Counted from the first letter of the stretch, positions 8,852 through 20,583 are shown. The stretch: 64,000 nucleotides of DNA from Streptomyces sp. NBC_00457 (GCF_036014015.1 NZ_CP107905.1:4216001-4280000), one strand, 5' to 3'. Translations and numbers: made by a program. Notes: a model not told the origin generated them from the letters alone.

Positions 8852-10494
8852 CGGACGCCTCCCGCGGACTGGATCTGCCGGATCTCTATGCGGTCCTCGC
8901 CCTTGCCGAAGACGGCGACCGGGGTCGAGTGCTCGATGGCCGCCTTGACGTTGGGCAGGTCGACCGCGTCGCGCCGTACCGTCGGCGAGGCGACCACGTA
9001 GTCGAGGTCGCGCCAGCCGCGCGGCATCGTCTTCGTCACCGCCGGGTCGAGGTCGGCCTTGTAGAACCAGATGACGCCGAGCCCGGGCTCGTACCCGGAG
9101 TGCACCAGGTCCAGCCAGAGCGCGTCGTCGACGAGCACCCGGGTGTCCCCGGGGTCCGCCACCTCACTGCCGAGCCACTTCGAGGCGGCCCGGTAGGGCG
9201 CGTTGGCGTCGGCGGTGACGGCGGTGCGGGCACCGTCGTACCAGCGCGGTACGACATAGGCGCCGGCGGCGAGCGCCAGGACGACGGCGAGTGAGTACCG
9301 GCCCCTGGTCAGATAGCGCTTCTCATCCGGCAGGCGCCATCGGCGGAGGACGGCGTGGGCGACGGACGCGGTGCCTCCGGCGAGGACCAGGGCGAGGAAG
9401 GGCAGGGCCTGGATGACGTACATCGCGGGCAGATAGCCGTTGGGGCGCAGGGCGAGCAGGGCGAGGATCGCCACGGTGAGCGCCGGTCCGGCGAGGGCGC
9501 GGGCGGTGACCGACCAGCGCCAGGTGGCCAGCAGGAGCAGCGCGCCCGCGAGGCCGCCGAGGGGCAGGACACGGTCGTAGTAGAGCCAGGACTGCAGGAC
9601 GCCGTACGAGCCGGTGCCCCGGTCCAGGATGAAGCCCGAACCCGGCCTGGTCATCTGGTACTTGATGCCGTCCCAGAGAGAGACATGGCCGCTGCCCGAC
9701 AGCAACTCGCCCTTGAGCAGGGCGAAGAGCGGATACGCGAAGCCGATCAGGGCGCAGGCCGTCACGGCTCCGGTGAGAGCGAACTTGCGGGTGTCACGGT
9801 GGCTGTGCCGCCACATGGTGATGAACAGGGCGGGCAGGATGACGAGCATCGTCTCCTTGGTGAGCACGGCCGTCGCGGCGGCCATGCCCGCGCCGAAGTG
9901 GTGCCAGAGGTGACGGCTCGGGGAGGCGGCGAGGCAGAACGCCAGCAGCGTCCACATCACCGCGAGGTTGTCGAGGAAGATCTCCCGCTGGAGGACGACG
10001 GACAGCGGTGAGAGCCCGAAGAGGACCATGCCGAGCCCGGCGGCCCAGCGCGGCAGCGAGAGACGGCGGCCCAGCACGTACAAGAGGACCGCGCTGACGC
10101 CGCTGATCACCAGCATCATCACGCGCATCGAGCCGACCGTCATCGACTCGGGGCTGAGCGCGGCCGGTATCCAGGTGAGCAGGGCCATCTGGATCCAGCC
10201 GAGCGGCGGGTGGTCGTACCAGTACGTGTAGTGGGCGAGGCCCTCGCCCTGCTGGACCGCCCAGGCCTGGGCGAGATAGGTGCCCTCGTCGTCGCTGAGC
10301 GTCGGGTAGGCGGCGATGTTCCAGCCCTGGACGACGAGGATCGCCACCAGGAGCACACCGCACAGGATGAGGTCGGGACGGGAGGAACGCAGCCTCTTCG
10401 GCGGCGTCGTTCGACCGGTCGAACCGGCTACAGGCGCAGGCTGCCGCTGCGCGGGGACCTTGGTGCCGGTCACCGCGGGAAGAGTGGAGGTCAC
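8848..10494 (-). CDS. GT39/PMT-like membrane glycosyltransferase
   Basis: The 548-residue polytopic membrane protein resembles ArnT/PMT-type GT-C enzymes. The first extracytoplasmic loop contains TLSDDEGTYLAQAW, with the acidic pair expected of GT-C catalysis, and then YDHPPLGW. About ten or more hydrophobic segments follow, and a soluble C-terminal region lies outside. Such enzymes move sugars from polyprenyl-phosphate carriers to an acceptor outside the membrane. The GTG start at 10494 overlaps the stop of the upstream GT2 gene (GTGA), and its stop overlaps the next start (ATGA). Operon context predicts that it uses the lipid-sugar made by the GT2-GtrA protein. Confidence 0.88.
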   Translation of the reverse strand: MTSTLPAVTGTKVPAQRQPAPVAGSTGRTTPPKRLRSSRPDLILCGVLLVAILVVQGWNIAAYPTLSDDEGTYLAQAWAVQQGEGLAHYTYWYDHPPLGWIQMALLTWIPAALSPESMTVGSMRVMMLVISGVSAVLLYVLGRRLSLPRWAAGLGMVLFGLSPLSVVLQREIFLDNLAVMWTLLAFCLAASPSRHLWHHFGAGMAAATAVLTKETMLVILPALFITMWRHSHRDTRKFALTGAVTACALIGFAYPLFALLKGELLSGSGHVSLWDGIKYQMTRPGSGFILDRGTGSYGVLQSWLYYDRVLPLGGLAGALLLLATWRWSVTARALAGPALTVAILALLALRPNGYLPAMYVIQALPFLALVLAGGTASVAHAVLRRWRLPDEKRYLTRGRYSLAVVLALAAGAYVVPRWYDGARTAVTADANAPYRAASKWLGSEVADPGDTRVLVDDALWLDLVHSGYEPGLGVIWFYKADLDPAVTKTMPRGWRDLDYVVASPTVRRDAVDLPNVKAAIEHSTPVAVFGKGEDRIEIRQIQSAGGVR

Positions 10495-11798
10495 GCAGGA
10501 ACGTCCTCTCGGATCACTTCGGTGAGATGCGCGCCGACATGAGTCGTCAGCTCCCAGTCGTTCCGGCCGCGCTGCTCACGCCATACGGCGCGGACGGCGG
10601 CCCCGGCGAGGAGGACCTGGTAGAAGGGGCCGCCCACCACGAGCTTCACGTAGTGGACGAAGCGGACGCGTAGCCCGTACTGCTTGCCGAAGTCGTGCAG
10701 TCCGACGACCTCGAAGACGAAGGTGACGATCGCCGTCACGGCCGGCAGGAAGGTGATGAACGCGATGGCGACCGGCACATCGAGGAAGAGCGCGATCGCC
10801 ACGTTCAGCGGGATGATGACGCCGGTGAAGGCCTGCATGAACGGCGTCATCAGGGTGTAGCGGGCGAGCAACCGCTGCCCGAAGCCCGGGAGTTGCTTCC
10901 AGTCCTTCTTCCGGTACACCTGGAGGAAGCCCTGGTTCCAGCGGGTGCGCTGCTTCAGCAGCGACACGAGACTGCCGGGCGTCTCCTCCTTGGTCACCAT
11001 GTCGGAGTCGTAGGCGACGACGACCTTCTTGCCGACGCTGGACAGCCGCACGCCCAGGTCGCAGTCCTCGGCGAGGCAGTCGGGATCCCAGCCGTCGGCC
11101 TCCCGCAGGACCTCCGTCCGTACGAAGACGGTGTTGCCGCCGAGCGGGATGAAACCTTTCTGCGCATGCAGATGCAGCCGGGAGCGGAACCAGAAGAAGT
11201 ACTCCAGACAGTTGCGCAGGCTGTACCAGCTGGAGTGGAAGTTGATGAGCTGGACGCCCCCTTGGACGACATCCGCCCCGGTCGTCCGGAAGGCGTGATC
11301 GACGTGGGCGAGCAGCTCCGGATGGACCTGGTCCTCCGCGTCGAAGACCCCGACGACGTCGCCGCGACAGTGCGGCAGCGCCGTGTTCATGGCCTTCGGC
11401 TTGTTCTTCTTCTCATGGGTGTCGACGACCACGCGGACACGCGGATCGCGCGCCTCCGCCTTCCGGGCCACCTCGGTGGTCTCCGGGTCGTCGTGCCCGA
11501 CGATGACGATGATCTCGAAGTCGGTGTGACTGGACTCCAGCAGTCGCTGGATCGTGTGGTCCAGCACGGCCTGTTCATGCCGTGCCGGCAGCAGCAGCGA
11601 GAACGAGCGGTGTTCGCCGCCGTCCGGACTGCTGAAACGGGTGGAAGCGAGCACTTCGGGCGTACGCCACGCGTGCATCTGCCACCACAAGGTGAAGGCC
11701 GCCATCCAGAACAAGGCCAGTGAAACGGCAGCGATGAAGACAGACGTGAGCAACAGATCCCCCCAGATCCCCAGAACCCCCTCACGACGGTGACCCAT
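10491..11798 (-). CDS. Processive GT2 glycan synthase (cellulose-synthase/CslA-like)
   Basis: This is a membrane glycosyltransferase of about 435 residues. It has an N-terminal transmembrane segment, a cytoplasmic GT-A domain and three to four C-terminal membrane helices. It carries the full processive GT2 signature: an early Asp (VIVGHDDPE), DxD-like FDAEDQVH, the base-bearing LAEDCDLG, and the acceptor motif QRTRWNQG. It likely polymerises and extrudes a beta-linked polysaccharide. A GTG at 11801 directly precedes the ATG at 11798, and neither has a strong Shine-Dalgarno. It is the first gene of the coupled operon that ends in the GlxA-like oxidase. The polymer cannot be named from sequence alone. 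Confidence 0.9.
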   Translation of the reverse strand: MGHRREGVLGIWGDLLLTSVFIAAVSLALFWMAAFTLWWQMHAWRTPEVLASTRFSSPDGGEHRSFSLLLPARHEQAVLDHTIQRLLESSHTDFEIIVIVGHDDPETTEVARKAEARDPRVRVVVDTHEKKNKPKAMNTALPHCRGDVVGVFDAEDQVHPELLAHVDHAFRTTGADVVQGGVQLINFHSSWYSLRNCLEYFFWFRSRLHLHAQKGFIPLGGNTVFVRTEVLREADGWDPDCLAEDCDLGVRLSSVGKKVVVAYDSDMVTKEETPGSLVSLLKQRTRWNQGFLQVYRKKDWKQLPGFGQRLLARYTLMTPFMQAFTGVIIPLNVAIALFLDVPVAIAFITFLPAVTAIVTFVFEVVGLHDFGKQYGLRVRFVHYVKLVVGGPFYQVLLAGAAVRAVWREQRGRNDWELTTHVGAHLTEVIREDVPA

Positions 11799-11854
11799 CA
11801 CCGTCGCGACACTGTGGGGAGATTAGGGGGGAACTGTGAAGCGCGGGAGCGTTT

Positions 11855-11880
11855 CCGTTAAATAGTTTGTTTCCTAACGG
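11855..11880. promoter_or_regulatory. AT-rich inverted repeat upstream of the glycan operon
   Basis: CCGTTA (11855-11860) and TAACGG (11875-11880) flank an unusually AT-rich centre (AAATAGTTTGTTTCC). It lies about 60 nt upstream of the first GT2 start in an otherwise GC-rich 140-nt gap. It may be an operator or promoter element for the operon, read on the minus strand. No regulator is assigned. Confidence 0.35.
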
Positions 11881-11942
11881 GGCACTACTTGCCGGACACA
11901 TCCCAATTTTGACACGTCGAAATCCAGCCCCACCGCTGCGTT

Positions 11943-13973
<2,031 letters not shown>

Positions 13974-14109
13974 GTGGTCCATCCTGCCGCAGTACCCGGG
14001 GAACGCCGGACAGCACACAACCTGAGCTTGATCCCCCGGCCCCCTCCCCTTGGAGCCCGGTCCGCAGCACACTTGACCAAGAACCATTGCCGCCGGAGGG
14101 GGACATGAC

Positions 14110-17100
14110 ATGCGGGACAGCCACCGGGCGGATGCCGAGCGGCTGTTGGTGCGGGCCGTGGAGGAAGAGGTGCGGCGTTCGGGTGGCCGTACGGACGGTC
14201 AGGTGCTGTTGTCGCGGGCGCGCGGGGAACTGGACGCCATGGCCCAGAAGGCCGTGGAGGAGTACGAGGCCTATACGCGTGCGCTGGACGAGGCAGAGGC
14301 CGGGCAGATCGGGTTCGGGAAGCGGTATGCGCGGGAGGGTGCCGGTACGCCGCTGATGGTGGCCGGGGTCGCCGCGGTCGCCGCCGCGGTGGCCGACCTG
14401 GCGCTCGGCACGGACGCGGGGACCGCGGTGGGTGCCGGTGTGGCCGTGGGGGTCGTCGGCGCGGCGGCGACCGTCGTGAAGGTCGCCGGGTCGCATCTGC
14501 CTGCCGCGCATCGTCGCGCGGGTGAGGCCGGTCAGCCGGGCGGGCCCGAGCAGCTGCGGCTGCAGTGGCTGACGGCGCTTGAGGTGCGCGGTATCCGTCC
14601 GTGGCTCGATCAGCAGCGGGTGATCACCGCGTCCACGGGTCCGAAGAAGAAGGGGCCTCAGCTGCGCGGCACGGACAAGAGCGCGGCGGCACGTGGGCGG
14701 AGTGTGCTGGAGCAGTCCTTCGGGCAACTGCCGGAGCCGGACGGTCCGTTCGCGGGCCGGCGGGCGGAGATGGCGCGGATCCGGCAGTGGGTGCAGGCGG
14801 CCCGCGCGAGTACGCAGACCCGGCCGACGGTGGTCGTGCTGCACGGGGCGCCCGGCAGTGGCCGCAGCGCACTCGCGATCCGCGCGGCGCACGACCTGAA
14901 GGACCAGTTCCGCGGGGCGTGCGTGGTGGATCTGCGGGGCGACAGCCCGGAGGAGTCGCCGCTGTCCACCCGGGACGCCCTGCTGCATCTGCTGAATCGT
15001 CTCGGCGCCCCGCGCGAGCAGCTGCTGTTCCGCGAGCGCTCCTCCCCCGACCAGCACCTCAAGCGGCTGACCGAGCTGTACCACCAGCATCTGACGGGCC
15101 TGCCCGTCACCGTCGTACTCGATGACGCCTCGGACCCCGAGCAGGTCCGCACGCTGATCCCGGAGCGCTCCGACAGCCTGGTCCTGGTCACCGCCCGCAC
15201 GGCTCTCGACCTGCCCGCGGATCTGCCGGCCTGGGTGCATCAACTGTCGGTGGAGGCGCTGGACGCGGCGGGCGCGGAGGAGTTGCTGGGCGCGACGGCG
15301 CAGGACGCCTCGGGTCCGTACGACGCCGAATCCGCCGATCAGGTGCGGGAGTTGTGCGGCGGGCTGCCGCTCGCGCTGCGGATCGCGGGCTCCTCGCTCG
15401 GCCCGCGCTCACCGCGCCGGCTGGCGGCGGACCTGGGGGCGTACGGCCCGGTGGAACCGGTCGAGCGCGTGCTGTGGCTGCGCTACACCGATCAGCCCGA
15501 GATGGCACGCCGACTGCTGCGCCGCCTGGCGCTGGCGGGCCGGGCCTCGCTGGGCGCGGCGGCGGCAGCGGCGCTGCTGGCCACGGACGAGGCGGAGGCG
15601 ACCCGGCACCTGGTCACCCTCGCCGACGCGGGCCTCATCGACCATGTTCGCGGCAACCGCTACCGTCTGCACGACCTGGTCCGCGCCTTCACCCAGGCCC
15701 GGCTCCTCGACGAGGAGGAACCGGCGGAGCGTACGGCGGCGCAGGAGCGGTTGATCGTGAACTACGCCGATCTCGCCGACTCGGTGCTGCGCCTGGTCGA
15801 CGGCAACATGTCGACCCGCTCGGACCGCTTCAGCCCGCACGGTTTCACCTCCCTCGACGACGCGCTGCGCTGGCTGGACGACGAGTCGAGCTTCATCACG
15901 GCGGCGCTGCGGCACGCGGAGGGCGTCAACCAGGCGGCGGTGCTCAATCTGCTGGGCGCGCTGTGCGACTACTGCCTGCTGCGTGGCGACCTCTACCGCC
16001 TGGGCGAGATCAGCGAGCTGGCGCAGGCGGTCGACCAGGGTCTGCTGGTCCGCTCGGTGCAGTGGCGTACGGGTATCGCGGCCCGTCAGCTGGGTGAGCT
16101 GGACAAGGCGCGCACCACCCTCACCTCGGTGGTCGACCTGTACATGGAGGCGCATCACGACGCGGGCGCGGCCCGCGCCCTGTGCTCCCTCGGCATCACG
16201 CTCCACCACCAGGGCAATCTGATCGAGGCCGCGGCGAAGCTCCAGGAGGCCCTGGAGCTCCAGTCGTCTGCCGAGCTGGCGACGGACCGGGCCTGGACGA
16301 TGCACGCGCTGGCGGCGGTGGAACGGGACCGGGCGCATCTGTCCCAGGCCCTGGAGCTGCTGAACGAGTCTCTCGTCCTGCACCGGGCCGGCGAGTCGGT
16401 GCACGGCGAGGCGTGGGCCCACTTCCAGCTCGGCCAGCTGGCGCTGCGCATGGGCGACGTACCGCGCGCGGAGTCGGAACTGACCACGGCCCTCGATCTC
16501 TACGGCCGTACCCGCGACGCCCGCGGCGAGGCCTGGGCCCTGACCCAGCTGGCCCGCGCCCGTCTCGTCGCCGGCGACCCGTCACAGGCGGTGGACCGGC
16601 TGCGCCAGGCGGCGGCCCGGCACCGGGACAACGAGGACGCCCGGGGCGAGGCCTGGTCGGTGTACTACCTCGGCCAGGCCCTGGAGGAGACCGGCAACCT
16701 GGACCTCGCGGTCCGCGAACTGGAGCGCTCCCGGACGATGTTCTCCCGGATGCGCGACGTCTACGGGCTCGCCTGCGCCCGGCACCACTCGGCGCGGACG
16801 ACCCGGGATCAGCGGGCCGCGCAGACGGGCTCGCTCAGGAACTCGGGGTTCGCCCGTCAGCTGCTGGTGGACGCCCGCGCCGACTTCCAGCGGATCGGGG
16901 TGGCACACGGGGAGGCGTGGACCTGTCTGGAGCTGGCGGTGGTGGACGCGGGCAACACGCGTACGGCGCAGGCGCTGGCGTTGTGCGACGAGGCGGTCGG
17001 GCTGTTCACGTCGTACGGCGACCGCCGCGGCGAGGACTGGGCCCGCTTCCTGCGCTGCACGTTGCTGCCGTACGCCGCCCCGGGCGGGGTGGAAGTCGGG

Positions 17101-17310
17101 ACGGCTGTGGCTCAGGAGGAGCTGGCGCAGCTGTCCCGCTCGGGTCACCCGGCCCGGGACGAGAAGCTGGACGACTATGTCGAGGCGTATGCGCTGCTAC
17201 TGGAGCGCGGCGTGAACCTCGAGGCCGGCTGGCAGGCCTGGCGGCTGGGGATGGTGCCGGGGAGGCATGCGCGGGAGGTGATGGGCGTGGCTGTGCCCGC
17301 GCCCCGGTAG
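14110..17310 (+). CDS. NB-ARC/STAND NTPase with N-terminal membrane hairpin and C-terminal TPRs (NLR-like)
   Basis: The 1066-residue protein starts with a charged helical segment, then a Gly/Ala/Val-rich hydrophobic hairpin (about residues 76-126). An NB-ARC ATPase follows, with Walker [11 protein letters not shown] at 246-255, Walker B VVLDDASD around 335-341, sensor-like [10 protein letters not shown] near 358-367, GLPLAL at 418-423 and an MHD-like [10 protein letters not shown] near 518. The rest (about 640-1060) is a TPR array with repeated GEAW and A-L-x-L-Y patterns. The ATPase-TPR part resembles AfsR but lacks the SARP DNA-binding domain. Known STAND proteins oligomerise on sensing a ligand with the TPRs; the membrane hairpin would be the effector. 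The start has GGAGG upstream. Its job is unknown. Confidence 0.85.
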   Translation: MRDSHRADAERLLVRAVEEEVRRSGGRTDGQVLLSRARGELDAMAQKAVEEYEAYTRALDEAEAGQIGFGKRYAREGAGTPLMVAGVAAVAAAVADLALGTDAGTAVGAGVAVGVVGAAATVVKVAGSHLPAAHRRAGEAGQPGGPEQLRLQWLTALEVRGIRPWLDQQRVITASTGPKKKGPQLRGTDKSAAARGRSVLEQSFGQLPEPDGPFAGRRAEMARIRQWVQAARASTQTRPTVVVLHGAPGSGRSALAIRAAHDLKDQFRGACVVDLRGDSPEESPLSTRDALLHLLNRLGAPREQLLFRERSSPDQHLKRLTELYHQHLTGLPVTVVLDDASDPEQVRTLIPERSDSLVLVTARTALDLPADLPAWVHQLSVEALDAAGAEELLGATAQDASGPYDAESADQVRELCGGLPLALRIAGSSLGPRSPRRLAADLGAYGPVEPVERVLWLRYTDQPEMARRLLRRLALAGRASLGAAAAAALLATDEAEATRHLVTLADAGLIDHVRGNRYRLHDLVRAFTQARLLDEEEPAERTAAQERLIVNYADLADSVLRLVDGNMSTRSDRFSPHGFTSLDDALRWLDDESSFITAALRHAEGVNQAAVLNLLGALCDYCLLRGDLYRLGEISELAQAVDQGLLVRSVQWRTGIAARQLGELDKARTTLTSVVDLYMEAHHDAGAARALCSLGITLHHQGNLIEAAAKLQEALELQSSAELATDRAWTMHALAAVERDRAHLSQALELLNESLVLHRAGESVHGEAWAHFQLGQLALRMGDVPRAESELTTALDLYGRTRDARGEAWALTQLARARLVAGDPSQAVDRLRQAAARHRDNEDARGEAWSVYYLGQALEETGNLDLAVRELERSRTMFSRMRDVYGLACARHHSARTTRDQRAAQTGSLRNSGFARQLLVDARADFQRIGVAHGEAWTCLELAVVDAGNTRTAQALALCDEAVGLFTSYGDRRGEDWARFLRCTLLPYAAPGGVEVGTAVAQEELAQLSRSGHPARDEKLDDYVEAYALLLERGVNLEAGWQAWRLGMVPGRHAREVMGVAVPAPR

Positions 17311-17324
17311 AGGCGCGGGGAACG

Positions 17325-17555
17325 TCAGCCCTGGTGCTCGGCCTTGGGGTCGGCCGAGGAGGTCCCCGCCTTCTCGGCCTCCTCGAAGTCGATTTTGCCC
17401 ATGTGGCGGCTCATCGACTTCATCAGACCCCACACGGCCAGAGCCATCACCGCGAAGACGATGAACCCGAGGACGCCGGGGGTCACCTTGTCCTCGTCCA
17501 CCTCCTTCGCGAGGGTGGCGAGCTGTGTCATTGCCAGGCTTGCGCTTGCGCTCAT
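17325..17555 (-). CDS. Small single-pass membrane protein
   Basis: A product of about 76 residues has one transmembrane helix (VLGFIVFAVMALAVWGLM) and a charged cytoplasmic tail with an acidic, Lys-rich end. The ATG at 17555 lies one nucleotide after the mca stop, so translation is probably coupled to mca. Alternative ATGs at 17564 (overlapping mca) and 17531 cannot be excluded. It appears to be a conserved Streptomyces neighbour of mca, with no known function. Confidence 0.75.
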   Translation of the reverse strand: MSASASLAMTQLATLAKEVDEDKVTPGVLGFIVFAVMALAVWGLMKSMSRHMGKIDFEEAEKAGTSSADPKAEHQG

Positions 17556-17556
17556 G

Positions 17557-18438
17557 TCAGGCATTGTCGCGGATGCCCGCGAAGAGGTCGTCCTCGGGGA
17601 GGGAGGTATCGACGAGGGACTTCGCGAGCTCGTACTCCTCCGTCGGCCAGACCTCCCTCTGGAGCTCCAGCGGCACCTTGAACCAGCCGCCGTCGGGGTC
17701 GATCTGCGTGGCGTGCGCGATCAGGGCCTTGTCGCGGATCTCATAGAAGTCACCGCAGGGGACGTGCGTGGTGAGGGTGCGCTGCCCCATGCCGGACTCG
17801 TCCCAGCGCTTGAGCCAGTCGCCGTAGGGCGACTCCATGCCGCGGTCGAGCATGGCGTGGTGCAGCGCCTCGGTGCGGGGGCGGTTGAAGCCCTGGTTGT
17901 AGTAGAGCTTCTGCGGCTGGTACACCGGGCCGAACTCCTGCTCCGGGTACTTCTCGGCGTCCCCCGCGCCCTCGAACGCCACCATCGAGATCTTGTGGGT
18001 CATGATGTGGTCGGGGTGCGGGTAGCCGCCGTTCTCGTCGTACGTGGTGATGACCTGCGGACGGAACGAGCGGATCTGCTTCACCAGCTCGCCGGCCGCC
18101 TTGTCGACGTCCTCCAGGGCGAAGCAGCCCTCGGGAAGGGGCGGCAGCGGGTCGCCCTCGGGCAGGCCGGAGTCGACGAAGCCGAGCCACTCCTGCTTCA
18201 CGCCGAGGATCTCGCGGGCCTCGTCCATCTCCTTCTTGCGTACCTCGTGGATGTGCTCCTCGATGTACTTGTCCCCCTGGAGCTTCGGATTGAGGATGGA
18301 GCCGCGCTCCCCGCCCGTGCAGGTCACCACCAGCACGTCCACCCCCTCGGACACGTACTTCGCCATCGTGGCCGCACCCTTGCTCGACTCGTCGTCGGGG
18401 TGGGCGTGGACGGCCATCAGTCGCAGCTGGTCAGTCAA
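17557..18438 (-). CDS. mca: Mycothiol S-conjugate amidase
   Basis: Mca is a cytosolic zinc amidase that cleaves mycothiol conjugates of electrophiles and antibiotics into glucosaminyl-inositol and a mercapturic acid for export. The 293-residue product shows the LmbE/PIG-L zinc motif AVHAHPDDE near the start and the second ligand region YPHPDHIMTH. It also has the Mca-specific CTGGERGSILNP and full family length. The start is a TTG at 18438 with GAGGAT upstream, giving the family N-terminus TDQLRLMAVHAHPD. It is divergent from a DUF4307 gene and followed by a coupled small membrane protein. Confidence 0.95.
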   Translation of the reverse strand: MTDQLRLMAVHAHPDDESSKGAATMAKYVSEGVDVLVVTCTGGERGSILNPKLQGDKYIEEHIHEVRKKEMDEAREILGVKQEWLGFVDSGLPEGDPLPPLPEGCFALEDVDKAAGELVKQIRSFRPQVITTYDENGGYPHPDHIMTHKISMVAFEGAGDAEKYPEQEFGPVYQPQKLYYNQGFNRPRTEALHHAMLDRGMESPYGDWLKRWDESGMGQRTLTTHVPCGDFYEIRDKALIAHATQIDPDGGWFKVPLELQREVWPTEEYELAKSLVDTSLPEDDLFAGIRDNA

Positions 18439-18559
18439 GACTCAAATCCTCGTCAGTCGGCGCCCGGCCCGGTGTGGGAGGGCGCGATCGGCGGCTTCTA
18501 TAGTGACCGACGTCGGGGGCGAAAAATTCCGGCGCTCCGGTCCTGGCGAGAGGACGATC

Positions 18560-18958
18560 ATGAGTACGGCGAGCACGCGACTGCCCGAGGGCCGTTACGG
18601 CCGTTCCTCGGACGAGCGTGCCGACGGCAGGCTCAGGGTCGCCGCCATCGTGCTCGGGGTGGCGCTGACCGCGCTGATCGGGTATTTCGCCTACTACTAC
18701 ATCGGCCAGAACAAGATCAGTGCTGAAGTGATCGAGTTCGAGCAGTCGAAGAACTCGGTGCAGGTGCATCTGGAGGTCCGTAAGGACGCCGGTGCCAGCG
18801 GCTACTGCACGGTGCGCTCCCAGGCGGAGAACGGCGCCGAGGTCGGCCGGGCGGACTTCCACTTCGACGGGGACGCCACACGCATCGACAAGGTCGTCAC
18901 GCTCCGCACCACCTCGCCGGGCACCACGGCGGAGCTGCTGGGCTGCCACGCCGACTGA
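18560..18958 (+). CDS. DUF4307 single-pass membrane protein
   Basis: The 132-residue protein has an N-terminal cytoplasmic stretch, one transmembrane helix (about residues 27-48, VAAIVLGVALTALIGYFAYY) and an extracytoplasmic beta-rich domain with two Cys residues (GYCTVRS and LLGCHAD) that may form a disulphide. This matches the actinobacterial DUF4307 family, usually found beside mca as here. ATG 18560 follows AGAGGACG. Function is unknown. Confidence 0.88.
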   Translation: MSTASTRLPEGRYGRSSDERADGRLRVAAIVLGVALTALIGYFAYYYIGQNKISAEVIEFEQSKNSVQVHLEVRKDAGASGYCTVRSQAENGAEVGRADFHFDGDATRIDKVVTLRTTSPGTTAELLGCHAD

Positions 18959-19126
18959 GGTCAGCCGGAATACGTAGCGGCTGACCTGCGTTGATGTGAC
19001 TCTGATGGCTTATGTCCTCCCCCTTGGGCCGCTGAATTGTTAGGCTCGTGGTTTCGCCCTCCCCTGGAGGAACATTCTTCTGGGTAGGGCGATGCTTTGT
19101 ATTCCCAGTACCGACGAGGAGCACCT

Positions 19127-19627
19127 GTGACCCAGACCAGCGAGAACGTCACCTGGCTGACCCAGGAGGCGTACAACCAGCTGAAGGCCGAGCTGGAGTA
19201 CCTGTCTGGTCCTGCGCGCACGGAGATCGCCGCCAAGATCGCCGCCGCGCGCGAGGAGGGCGACCTGCGTGAGAACGGCGGGTACCACGCGGCCAAGGAG
19301 GAGCAGGGCAAGCAGGAGCTCCGTGTGCGCCAGCTGACCCAGCTCCTGGAGAACGCCAAGGTCGGCGAGGCACCGACCTCGGCGGACGGTGCGGTGGCGC
19401 CCGGCATGGTCGTCACGATCGCCTTCGACGGCGACGAGGACGACACGACGACCTTCCTGCTTGCCTCGCGCGAGTACGCCAGTTCCGACATCGAGACGTA
19501 CTCCCCGCAGTCCCCGCTGGGTTCCGGCGTGATCGGCCACAAGGTCGGCGAGGACGCGCAGTACGAGCTGCCGAACGGCAAGAAGGCCTCCGTGACGATC
19601 CTGAAGGCCGAGCCGTACAGCGGCTGA
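19127..19627 (+). CDS. greA: Transcription elongation factor GreA
   Basis: GreA rescues backtracked RNA polymerase by stimulating transcript cleavage. The 166-residue product has the N-terminal coiled coil (about residues 10-80). At its tip, REEGDLRENGGYHAAKEEQ contains the acidic Asp and Glu that reach the polymerase active site. A C-terminal FKBP-like globular domain follows (VGHK-type end: SGVIGHKVGEDAQYELPNG). I chose the GTG at 19127, preceded by GAGGAG, over a longer in-frame ATG at 19097. A rho-independent hairpin follows at 19677. Confidence 0.96.
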   Translation: MTQTSENVTWLTQEAYNQLKAELEYLSGPARTEIAAKIAAAREEGDLRENGGYHAAKEEQGKQELRVRQLTQLLENAKVGEAPTSADGAVAPGMVVTIAFDGDEDDTTTFLLASREYASSDIETYSPQSPLGSGVIGHKVGEDAQYELPNGKKASVTILKAEPYSG

Positions 19628-19676
19628 CCGGCCGGATCGCCCCCTCAGGACCGGATTTTTTCAGGACCGCGTTGTC

Positions 19677-19716
19677 GACGAGCCCCCGGCTGCCCTGCGG
19701 CGTCGGGGGCCTCGTC
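19677..19716. terminator. Terminator hairpin between greA and the ABC exporter genes
   Basis: GACGAGCCCCCG (19677-19688) pairs with CGGGGGCCTCGTC (19704-19716) with one bulged base. It lies between the convergent greA and ABC permease genes and can serve both strands. Confidence 0.75.
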
Positions 19717-19737
19717 TTCAAGCCGTGGGCCTCGTCA

Positions 19738-20583
19738 TCAGGCGGTGGCCGAGCGGTACTTGCGCACCGCCAGCGTCCGGAAGAGGACGATGATCAGGAC
19801 CGAGTAGATCAGCGACGCCCACACCGGGTGCTGCATGGGCCAGGCGTCCGAGGTGGAGACCCCGGGGTTGCCGAAGAGCACCCGGCAGGCCTGGACCGTG
19901 GCGCTGAAGGGGTTCCAGTCGGCCACGTGCTGCAGCCAGGGCGTCAGTCTGCTGGAGTCCACGAACGCGTTCGAGATGAACGTGACCGGGAAGAGCCAGA
20001 TCAGTCCGCCTGAGGTGGCTGCCTCGGGCGTGCTCACGGAGAGGCCGATCAGGGCGCCGATCCAGGTGAACGCGTAGCCGAGCAGGAGCAGCAGTCCGAA
20101 GGCGCCGAGCACCTCGCCGATGTTGGTGTGGGTGCGCCAGCCGACCAGCAGGGCGACGACCGCGAGCACGAGCAGCGTGAGCGCCGTCTGCACCAGGTCG
20201 GCGAAGGTCCGCCCGGTCAGCACCGCGCCGCGCGCCATGGGCAGGGAGCGGAAGCGGTCGATGAGCCCCTTGTGCATGTCGTCGGCGATGCCGGCCCCCG
20301 CGCCCGCGGTGGCGAACGTGACGGTCTGGGCGAAGATGCCGGCCATCAGGAACTCGCGGTAGACACCGGAGTCCGTGGTGCCGCCGATGTTCATGGAGCC
20401 GCCGAACACATAGCTGAACATGACCACGAACATGATCGGCTGGATGAGCCCGAAGATCACCATCTCGGGGATCCGGGACATCCGGATCAGATTGCGTTTG
20501 CCGACGACCAGCGAGTCCCGGATGGACTGGCCGATGGGGTGGGTGGGCGCCGCGACGGGCGCGGCGTCGGTGACGGCGCTCAC
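19738..20583 (-). CDS. ABC-2 type transporter permease (DrrB family)
   Basis: The 281-residue protein has six hydrophobic segments and the ABC2_membrane pattern. It begins with a cytoplasmic N-terminus (RDSLVVGKRNLIRMSRIPEM) and continues into MVIFGLIQPIMFVVMFSYVFGG. It forms the membrane part of a drug or lipid exporter with the ATPase encoded just upstream. The GTG at 20583 overlaps the ATPase stop (GTGA), indicating coupled translation. The substrate cannot be deduced from sequence. Confidence 0.9.
   Translation of the reverse strand: MSAVTDAAPVAAPTHPIGQSIRDSLVVGKRNLIRMSRIPEMVIFGLIQPIMFVVMFSYVFGGSMNIGGTTDSGVYREFLMAGIFAQTVTFATAGAGAGIADDMHKGLIDRFRSLPMARGAVLTGRTFADLVQTALTLLVLAVVALLVGWRTHTNIGEVLGAFGLLLLLGYAFTWIGALIGLSVSTPEAATSGGLIWLFPVTFISNAFVDSSRLTPWLQHVADWNPFSATVQACRVLFGNPGVSTSDAWPMQHPVWASLIYSVLIIVLFRTLAVRKYRSATA

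Noticed and set aside
14110..17310. Assignment of the NB-ARC/TPR protein as a SARP antibiotic regulator (AfsR)
   Set aside because: No N-terminal OmpR-like or BTAD domain is present; a hydrophobic hairpin stands in that place.
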